Under the pieces are notes generated by a model. The model ran no database searches and had not been told where the DNA came from. It worked only from the letters and a program-made list of their open reading frames with translations. Below are positions 56,766-64,000 of a stretch of 64,000 bases of DNA, piece after piece. The position numbers and the translations under genes are program-made. Numbering within the stretch: the first letter of the stretch is position 1; every line of letters begins with the position of its first letter. The DNA comes from an uncultured Saprospiraceae bacterium (lineage in GTDB: Bacteria > Bacteroidota > Bacteroidia > Chitinophagales > Saprospiraceae): NCBI GenBank assembly GCA_905480605.1, contig CAJQRD010000001.1, positions 62,001-126,000 of the forward strand. The letters are read 5' to 3'.

Positions 56766-59700
56766 TTGAATTTTTTTAAACCACATATTACTTCGTTCAA
56801 ATCAATCATATTCAGACTTGTCTGCTTGTTGACTGTTAGCTTTTCTATATGTGAGGATATAATTTCACAAGAAGCTCTAGGCAACAATTATCAAAAAACA
56901 ATCATCCTTTCAAGCGATACGACAATAATCGTTAACAAAACTATCGTTACAAAAAGTGTTCTCATCAAATCGAAAAAAGGGTTTCGTTATGCGCCCAAAA
57001 TTTCCAATAACAAGCTGAAGTTCACATTTCAAGGAGAAATTGATAGTTTAATCATTTCATTTCGAATGCTAAATATCAATTTGGGCTATAACAAACCAGC
57101 AATAGACTCCTCCGAAATAGAACTAAGAGAAAGAGCTACTCCAATTCAGAGGGATTATAGCAAAGAATCATTGAAAGATCGACTGCTTATTGATTCTAAG
57201 AAATTGGAATACACGGGAAGTTTTTCAAGAGGTGTATCATTTGGAAACACCCAAGATGTAGTTTTAAATTCAAATTTCAATCTCCAAATGAGGGGTGATT
57301 TGGGCAATGATTTATTCATTCGTGCCGCCATTTCTGATGAAAACATACCCATACAACCGGAAGGAAACACCCAAGTATTGTAAGAGTTTGACAAAGTATT
57401 TATGGAAGTAAAAAAGGGTAACACGACCATAATCGCTGGAGACTATGAGCTTTCCAGACCCAATAGTTACTTTATCAATTATTATAAAAAACTGAAAGGA
57501 TTATCAGTAAGTCAGAATCAAGTTCTTAAGAATAATTGGAAATTAACAAATAGAGGAAGCTTTGCAATTAGCCGAGGGAAATTTAGACGGCAACAGTTGG
57601 ATGTTATAGATGGAAATCAAGGACCTTATAAATTACAAGGTGGCAATGGTGAATTATTTTTACAAGTCCTTTCCGGTACCGAAAAGGTGTTTTCTGATGG
57701 CCTATTGTTAAAAAGAGGTGAGAGCGAAGATTATGTTATCGATTATAACCGTGGAGAAATCAGATTTACGGCCAACTCGATAATTACAGCCAATCGTAGA
57801 ATAATAGTTGAGTTTGAATATGCTGTACAAAGTTATTTGAGATCATTGTATGCCACAGAGTCAAGAATAGAAAATGACAAATGGTCTTTTGGACTTAATT
57901 TTTACAACGAACAAGATAGTAAATCATTGAGTAGTAATGTTCAACTTGACAGTACTGACCTTGCCAATTTGAGAGCTCAGGGAGATGAAGATATTTTTAG
58001 AAATGGAATCTTTGTTCCCAGCGAGGGCGCCAGAGAAAATCTAATTTTATACACACAGGACAATGGCATTTTAAACTATGCGGTCAAAGACACAACAGAT
58101 GTTTTTGGTGCAATTTTTTCAAACTTTGGATCCAACAATGGAAACTACGAAATCGATCCACTCGCTCGTGCCAATGGAAGAGTTTACAAATATGTAGGAG
58201 AAGGACAAGGCAGTTATCGACCTGAAATCCCTTTAACAGCGCCAGAGAAAAGGCAGATGACAAGTATCAATGCCAGATATCAAGTCAGTGACAGTACATC
58301 TATTTATTTAGAATCAGCAATGAGCAATAATGATAAGAATCGTTTTTCCAACATCAACAATGATGACAATATAGGTTATTCATTTTTTGGAGAAATAGAA
58401 GACAAAAGGATCATTCTTCAAAAATCTAATATTCTATTAAAAACAACTGCTAATTTTGAATTCAGTGAAAAGGATTTTATTTCTCTAAACCCTTACAGAA
58501 ATGCAGAATTTACAAGAGACTGGAATCTTGAAAGCAATACTTTCAAAAACAACCAACAGATATTCAATTTAGGATTTGAATTACTAAAAGATAATAATAG
58601 TGTAAAGTATAAATTATCAAAATTCAGCGATAGGTTCATTTACAAGGGGACAAGACACCTAGCTGAACTCAACACCCTTATTAACGGTTTGCGAATCACC
58701 GCTATAGGAAACTGGATGCAATCTGAAAACTTATTCAGTGAAGAAGATTTATCCTTTTTTAGACCTAAACTAAATTTGACTCAGGCTTTATTTAACAACA
58801 AATGGCTTATAGGTTACAACTTTGAAAAAGAAAAAAACACGAGACAATTTACAAGACAAGATTCTTTAAATTCTTTGAGTTTTGATTATGAATACAATCG
58901 TATTTATATAGAAAATAAAAGCAGTGAGAATCTTTCCTTTCTTGTAGGCGTAAGTCAAAGAAAAGACTTAGAAGTAACAAAAGATACCAACACGCTAATT
59001 CCTTCTACAACATCTACAAATATTGAGTTTGGAGGCACTTGGAATACAGAATTCACATCACAACTTAATTGGAAATTTGTACTTCGAAATTTCAAAATAG
59101 AAGATGCTTTTCAGTCATCAAAATCACCTAATAAAGCATTTATTGGCACCCTTAATCATAAGCTAAATTTATTCAAAAAAGGTATCACTTTAAATACGTT
59201 TTATGAGTCCAATTCAGGTCAAGAACCTAAAATTGAATTTCAATTTATAAAGGTACAAGTTGGTGAAGGGTCATACATTTGGAATGATTACAATCAGGAT
59301 AGCATTCAACAAATAAATGAGTTTGAAATATCTCCTTTTTCTGATCAAGCAGCCTATGAAAAAATTACAATTTTTAACAATGAATTTATAAGTACGAATA
59401 GAATTATTTTAAATCAGTCACTGAAAATAAATCCTAAGAAATTCACTTCTAACAAAACCCATTTTATCAACAAATGGCAAATTTTTAGCCGCTATAGAAT
59501 TGACCAAAAAAGGTTGAATGAAGATGGAGGTTCTTTGTTTCAATTTGTAAATTTCGACTTCAATGCTGAAGGGTTTGTTGCCTTCAATTCTTCGTTTGAT
59601 CACAGTATCTTTTTTAATCGTGGCAATACAACTTTTGACAGTCAATTTTCTTATAGAACAATTAACAATAAAATATTGCAAATCAGTGGAGATGATCAAA

Positions 59701-60230
59701 GGTCTAACAATACTTATTATACAAGGTCAAGGTATAGCATTGAGAAAAAGTTTGATCTGATTTTAGAAACAAACCTAGGCAGCCGAGCCAGAACAATAGA
59801 AGCCTCAGAAAATCAAAATTTCAAAGTGAATTTCTGGAACATAATTCCTCAATTAAACTTTAGACCTAACACAAAGCTGAGACTAGTTATGAAATATAAG
59901 TTTGAAAACAATAAAAATATCCTTGGCACAAACAATGAAAAATCAACAATAAATGACGGTGGCTTGGATTTAACTTGGAGGCAAGACGCAAATAGCAATT
60001 TGCAATTCAGATTTAATTATGTGTTAATCAACTTTGATGGTACTCCTAACTCCCCTATTGAATTTGAAATTCTTCAAGGCTTAAAGAATGGTCAAAATTT
60101 ATTGTGGAACCTTAATTATACAAGAAGAATTTCTTCGTCAGTTGATATGATAATTAATTACAATGGCCGAAAGTCGAAAGGTAGTAGGTTAGTAAATAAT
60201 GCAGCTGTTCAAATGAGGGCTGTGTTTTAG
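56766..60230 (+). pseudogene. Large outer membrane beta-barrel-like protein gene interrupted by one in-frame nonsense codon
   Basis: Two open segments in the same frame, 56766-57383 (205 codons, signal peptide ending near DIISQE) and from 57384 (first ATG 57402) to 60230 (942 codons from that ATG), are separated only by the TAA at 57381-57383. The text runs straight across it: GNTQVL-stop-EFDKVFMEVKKG, where a Gln codon CAA is the obvious ancestor. The first half ends in FSRGVSFGNTQDVVLN; the second shows GDYELSRPNSYFINYYKKLK, DYVIDYNRGEIRF and strand-rich barrel sequence to a C-terminal Phe. I recall such ~1100-residue proteins as widespread, uncharacterised Bacteroidota outer membrane proteins. 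The start is TTG. Without read-through, only a signal-peptide fragment would be exported. Confidence 0.78.
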
Positions 60231-60235
60231 AGGTA

Positions 60236-60312
60236 AGAGTCAGGGACCAGGGGCCAGGGGTCAGATATTTGAAATAAGAGTTAGAGTCAGGGGCCAAGGG
60301 GCAGATACTTGA
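60236..60312. repeat. Two imperfect copies of a GC-rich intergenic repeat
   Basis: agagtcagggaccagggg...tcagatatttga (60236-60272) and agagtcaggggccaagggg-cagatacttga (60283-60312) are near copies, each with internal ggaccagggg / ggccagggg sub-units. They are strikingly G-rich against an AT-rich background and lie directly behind the broken outer membrane protein gene. Confidence 0.8.
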
Positions 60313-60414
60313 GATCTAGGAATAAGAATTAAAATATACCGTATTTCATTATTGACATTGAATCATTGTTGACATCGTAAAAATTAGTAACAATAACAAC
60401 TTTCATTTTCTTAT

Positions 60415-60449
60415 AAAAAAAAAGAAAGCTTGCTGGGAAACAAGCCTTC
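60415..60449 (-). terminator. Rho-independent terminator of the AbrB-family gene
   Basis: On the minus strand GAAGGCTTG (60441-60449) pairs with CAAGCTTTC (60424-60432, one G-U), with an eight-base loop followed by nine T. Confidence 0.85.
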
Positions 60450-60478
60450 TCGGATCTACTCAAAAATCTCAATCTATC

Positions 60479-60763
60479 TCAACGTACAATGTCCTTCAAC
60501 ATCGGTCCTAGGTAAGTCTTTACCAAGTCTTCTAAAGAATTGGCTTTTATCAAAGTCAAACAATTTTCATTTTTTGAATTTGAGCATTTAAGCAGTGCTA
60601 ATTTATCCCCAGGCTGAATATCCAGTTTACTCCTGATATCCTTAGGAAGAACCAGCTGACCTCTATCGTCGCAGCTTACAATAGCCTCTATGGAAAAATT
60701 AGATTTACTCAATGTTTTAATTTCTGGAACAAATATATGTGCATTTTTCTGAATATTCAACAT
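60479..60763 (-). CDS. AbrB/MazE/SpoVT-family DNA-binding protein
   Basis: The 94-residue protein has a swapped-hairpin AbrB domain (about 28-75: VSCDDRGQLVLPKDIRSKLD, IQPGDKLALLKC) and a short C-terminal helix (SLEDLVKTYLGPMLKDIV). The C-terminal LGPMLK motif recalls the AbrB-like proteins reported next to methylation-related genes such as HgcAB, but no such genes are here. Stand-alone AbrB proteins act as transition-state-type regulators. It may regulate itself or nearby genes; target not deducible. No toxin gene is adjacent to make it an antitoxin. Confidence 0.8.
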   Translation of the reverse strand: MLNIQKNAHIFVPEIKTLSKSNFSIEAIVSCDDRGQLVLPKDIRSKLDIQPGDKLALLKCSNSKNENCLTLIKANSLEDLVKTYLGPMLKDIVR

Positions 60764-60904
60764 TTTCTTAAAATACTTACTTTTTATCTTTTTCTTATAA
60801 ATCTGAATTATCAGAATTATTTAAGTTGACTCTGTCCGCTTAAGAACATGGCAATTTGAACAGACAATCAAATAGCTGGTTATATTTGCAGAAAAACTAG
60901 ATAC

Positions 60905-63900
60905 ATGCGCATATACATTTCATTTGTAATACTCTTAATAACTAATCTTGTTATTGCTCAAACTACATGGAAGTCTGTAGATGAGATGTCAATATCAAAT
61001 AGATCTGTAAACGACAGAGAAATTATTCCTGAGCATTATTCAAGCTATGCTCTTGACTTTGGAAGAATGAAAAAATATTTAAAAAATGCTCCAGGAGAGA
61101 ACTATAGCTATGCGGCAAATGGCGTAACCCTTGATTTGCCCATGCCAAATGGTGTTTTAGAAACATTCGTATTCCATGAAAGCTCGTGTATGAGTCCAAT
61201 ATTGTCAAAAAAGTTTCCATCTATAAAGTCATATAGAGGTGTCTCCTTGACAGATAAAACGAAACAAGCTCGTGTTGACTTCGGTCCTATGGGATTTCAT
61301 GCTGTTGTTTATACAAAAGAAGGACGTGTATTTATTGATCCTTTCTTTAGTAATCCAGATGAGCACTACATCAGTTATTATACAAGAGACCATCAATTTG
61401 ATGATGGAACAGAAAATAAAAGTCTATCGTGCGGTGTGACTACAAACCATGTACAGTCAGAAGCTGAAAAAAATGGTCAACTAGAACCTGCTGAGTATTA
61501 TAAGGCTTTAAAAGCACCTGTTACAAAAAGAACCTACAGGTTAGCTGTTGCCACAACGGGTGAATGGGGTGCCATATTTGGAACTGTTGAAAACACAATG
61601 GCAAGAATAGTGACAGGTGTTAATAGATTGAATATGATATTTGAGAATGAGATTGCTATTAAATTTGAATTGATTGACGATAATGATAAACTGGTTTTCT
61701 TAGATGGACAAACCGATCCTTATACTGATCCTAGCGAAGGTCTGAAGTTATTAGGCCAGAACAGACAAGTCTTAAATAGCATCATTGGCTCACAGGCATA
61801 TGACGTAGGTCATGTTTTTACAATTAGGTGCAGTGATGTTGGTGGTGTTGCCAATCCTGGAGTAATTTGTTTGAGCGGAAAGGCAAATGGAGTAAGTTGT
61901 GTAGGTAACAGTAACATTTCGGCTTTTATGGTCGATACAGGTGCTCATGAAATCGGGCACCAATTTTCCGGAGGTCACTCTTGGAACAATTGTCCAAATA
62001 GTTTAGCACAATTATCAGCCAATACAGCATATGAACCAGGAAGTGGTTCAACTATACTTTCTTATTCTGGGGCGTGTGGTAACCAGAATATTCAAGGGAA
62101 TAATGATGATTATTTTCATGTTGGAAATGTAGAACAATTTTTAAGTTTTATAAATAATACAGCAACGTGCTCGGAAAATATTGTTTCTGGTAATAATACA
62201 CCCGAAATAACAATGGATATTCCTAAAAATCTAACTATTCCAATTGCAACACCATTTGAATTAGATGCTTCTGCAATTGATCCAGATGGAGATGCATTAA
62301 CTTATAATTGGGAGCAAATGGATACAGGGCCAATTAGTCAACTTGGAAACCCAATGGGAGGTGCTCCAAGCTTTAGGTCTTATCCCCCTTCATCTGAAAG
62401 TAAAAGATTGTTTCCTAGATTAAATTTTATTACTGGAGGGATTGGATCAAATAAAGAAGTTTTGCCTCTATATAATAGAAATTTAAATTTCAGATTCACA
62501 GTAAGAGACAATCACCCAGGTGCTGGTATTACAGTTTGGGAAGACTTAAGATTGAGAGCTGATGACAGTGCTGGACCATTTAGGGTTACTTCGCAAACTT
62601 CTATAACCTTTGCTGAGGTAGGGTCAACTCTTGACATTGAATGGGATGTCGCTAATACAGATAATGAAGTTATTGATTGCCAAGAAGTAGATATTTACTT
62701 GTCATTGGATGGCGGAAGAAATTTTGAGATTCTTTTGGCAGACAATGTTCCAAACAATGGCTTAGCAAGCGTAAAACTGCCTAACAATTTGACGAATGAC
62801 GGGAAAATAAAAGTTAAGGCAAGCAACAATGTATTTTTTCAATTAAACAGATCTACTATAATAATTAGGGAGCCTAGTGCACCGGGTTTTTTCATTGATG
62901 TAGAAAACAATGAATATGATGTATGTCTTCCTAATCAAATTGAGATTGCAGTCAATGGGACATCATTCCAAGAATTTGATACACCAATTGAATTAGATGT
63001 TATAACTGCTTTACCTGAAGGTGCTTCTTATTCATTCAGTGACAATCCAATTGCAACAGATGGAAGTACGACTTTACTAATAGATCTAACAGAAGTTGAA
63101 AACACACAAAGTTTTACATTTACATTGGAGGGAAGTGCTGAAAATGCTACCCCGATACAACAACAAGTTACATTTCATGTTACGGGTACTTCGTTTGATG
63201 ATTTAGAGCTTTTGAGTCCTAGCAATGGAATTAGTGGTTTAGACAAAACACCAACCTTTGAATGGTCAAATACAAAGAATGCTGAAAACTATACAATTGA
63301 GGTTTCAACAAGTCCAAAGTTTGGTGCCACAAACACAGTGATTGAAGAGTTTTTACCAGATACGTCATTCTTACCTGGTGTTATTTTTGAAAGTAATTCG
63401 TTCTATTACTGGAGAGTAAAAGCAAATAATAAATGTATAGAAGCAGAAAGTGAAATAAAAACTTTTGGTACAGTTTCTTTGGCATGTAACAATTATACTG
63501 CAGATAATTTACCGACAAACATAAGTGTATCTGGATTGGTTCAAGTAGATGGTATTGCACGTGTTTTTGAGACAGGTACTGTTGCTGACGTTAATGTTAC
63601 AAATATACGTGGGCAACATTCTGATGCATTTCAATTGGCTGCAACTTTGGTCAGTCCGGCTGGAACAGAAGCTGTTCTATTTGAAAACACTTGTTTTGGT
63701 GGTGCTGATTTTAACATAGGCTTTGATAGTGACTCACCACTTGAGTTTAGTTGTCCCTTGAATTCTGGTAATACAGTACAACCCAAAGATTCAGACTTGG
63801 CCATTTTTAAAGGTGAGAATATTGATGGAGAATGGATCTTGGAATTGAATGATAACAAAGGTGGAGATGGAGGACAATTTACTTCTTTTGATTTAGAAAT

Positions 63901-64000
63901 TTGTGCAAGTTTCGCAATAGAAAATCCGTTTATAGTTACAAATGAAATTTTAGATGTCCCTACTGGATTATCTGCACGTATTAACAATTCAAAGTTACTC
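60905..64000 (+). CDS. Reprolysin-like (M12B-type) zinc metallopeptidase with adhesion-type and P-domains, 3' end outside window
   Basis: The frame is open from ATG 60905 to the window end (1032 codons). A signal peptide (1-~18, ...NLVIAQ) and a ~190-residue propeptide-like region precede a metzincin domain (about 205-420). Its zinc site is HEIGHQFSGGH (His348, Glu349, His352, His358). The usual metzincin Gly at the eighth position is Ser, and the Met-turn region reads ILSYSGACG where I expect IMSYAG. After this come Ig/PKD-like (about 433-475, ASAIDPDGDALTYNWEQ), fibronectin III-like (about 780-850, TPTFEWSNTKNAENYTIEVS) and P-domain-like segments (about 880-1003, GEWILELNDNKGGDGGQFTS). A T9SS sorting domain would be expected beyond the window. 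Confidence 0.85.
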   Translation, partial: MRIYISFVILLITNLVIAQTTWKSVDEMSISNRSVNDREIIPEHYSSYALDFGRMKKYLKNAPGENYSYAANGVTLDLPMPNGVLETFVFHESSCMSPILSKKFPSIKSYRGVSLTDKTKQARVDFGPMGFHAVVYTKEGRVFIDPFFSNPDEHYISYYTRDHQFDDGTENKSLSCGVTTNHVQSEAEKNGQLEPAEYYKALKAPVTKRTYRLAVATTGEWGAIFGTVENTMARIVTGVNRLNMIFENEIAIKFELIDDNDKLVFLDGQTDPYTDPSEGLKLLGQNRQVLNSIIGSQAYDVGHVFTIRCSDVGGVANPGVICLSGKANGVSCVGNSNISAFMVDTGAHEIGHQFSGGHSWNNCPNSLAQLSANTAYEPGSGSTILSYSGACGNQNIQGNNDDYFHVGNVEQFLSFINNTATCSENIVSGNNTPEITMDIPKNLTIPIATPFELDASAIDPDGDALTYNWEQMDTGPISQLGNPMGGAPSFRSYPPSSESKRLFPRLNFITGGIGSNKEVLPLYNRNLNFRFTVRDNHPGAGITVWEDLRLRADDSAGPFRVTSQTSITFAEVGSTLDIEWDVANTDNEVIDCQEVDIYLSLDGGRNFEILLADNVPNNGLASVKLPNNLTNDGKIKVKASNNVFFQLNRSTIIIREPSAPGFFIDVENNEYDVCLPNQIEIAVNGTSFQEFDTPIELDVITALPEGASYSFSDNPIATDGSTTLLIDLTEVENTQSFTFTLEGSAENATPIQQQVTFHVTGTSFDDLELLSPSNGISGLDKTPTFEWSNTKNAENYTIEVSTSPKFGATNTVIEEFLPDTSFLPGVIFESNSFYYWRVKANNKCIEAESEIKTFGTVSLACNNYTADNLPTNISVSGLVQVDGIARVFETGTVADVNVTNIRGQHSDAFQLAATLVSPAGTEAVLFENTCFGGADFNIGFDSDSPLEFSCPLNSGNTVQPKDSDLAIFKGENIDGEWILELNDNKGGDGGQFTSFDLEICASFAIENPFIVTNEILDVPTGLSARINNSKLL

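Noticed and set aside
60479-60763. AbrB-family protein as antitoxin of a toxin-antitoxin pair
   Set aside because: No toxin-sized ORF lies within several hundred bases on the same strand; the C-terminal helix resembles stand-alone regulators instead.
1-64000. CRISPR arrays, insertion sequences, prophage or integrase genes
   Set aside because: No regularly spaced direct repeats, transposase, integrase or phage structural proteins were seen; apart from the giant paralogues, gene content looks chromosomal.

Overview
The window is AT-rich DNA from a member of the Bacteroidota, most likely Saprospiria. The evidence is: many secreted proteins ending in type IX secretion (T9SS) sorting domains, a PorP/SprF-family protein, a TonB-dependent receptor with a carboxypeptidase-like N-terminal domain, an OstA-like protein, a BatE-like protein, VCBS/ASPIC-UnbV repeats, and promoters of the TAnnTTTG type. 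The taxon is inferred from gene content, not from a marker-gene comparison.

Layout: (1) 1-3.1 kb: end of an OmpA-family gene, a secreted retropepsin-like protease with a PDZ domain, rplU-rpmA, and behind rpmA a decayed helix-hairpin-helix-like tail. (2) 3.2-10 kb, minus strand: CAP-domain lipoprotein, OstA-like protein, BatE-like TPR/SH3 protein and a cohesin-bearing T9SS protein. (3) 10-13.6 kb: TonB-dependent receptor and a SMUG2-type DNA glycosylase. (4) 13.7-25.3 kb: giant paralogue A, FAD oxidoreductase, DUF4293 protein, an ExbB / 3-TM / ExbD / ExbD operon, tRNA-Ser(GGA), TatD, viroplasmin-RNase H, peptide deformylase and RuvX. (5) 25.4-44.1 kb: giant paralogues B (with a C-type lectin domain) and C (2395 residues, with a P-domain and a small secreted protein gene just upstream), then a PorP/SprF gene behind a type B-sorted protein carrying three cohesin-like modules. 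(6) 44.6-56.4 kb: VCBS lipoprotein, giant paralogue D with a NarL-type response regulator upstream, an asparaginase-like Ntn hydrolase, and an animal-type heme peroxidase exported by T9SS. (7) 56.7-64 kb: a large outer-membrane protein gene broken by one nonsense codon, an AbrB-family regulator, and the start of a reprolysin-like metallopeptidase that runs off the window.

The unifying theme is a cell-surface programme. Four giant proteins (A-D) share one plan: signal peptide, a conserved module ending in a SCWGxxxxEDKL signature, repeats with RTWT-type motifs, a dockerin-like module, a cohesin-like module, and a T9SS type A sorting domain. Two further proteins carry cohesin-like modules without a dockerin that I could see, and one of these sits with a PorP/SprF partner. 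The most interesting hypothesis is that these form a non-cellulosomal cohesin-dockerin surface network delivered by T9SS. The architecture is visible in the sequence; any physical interaction is inference.
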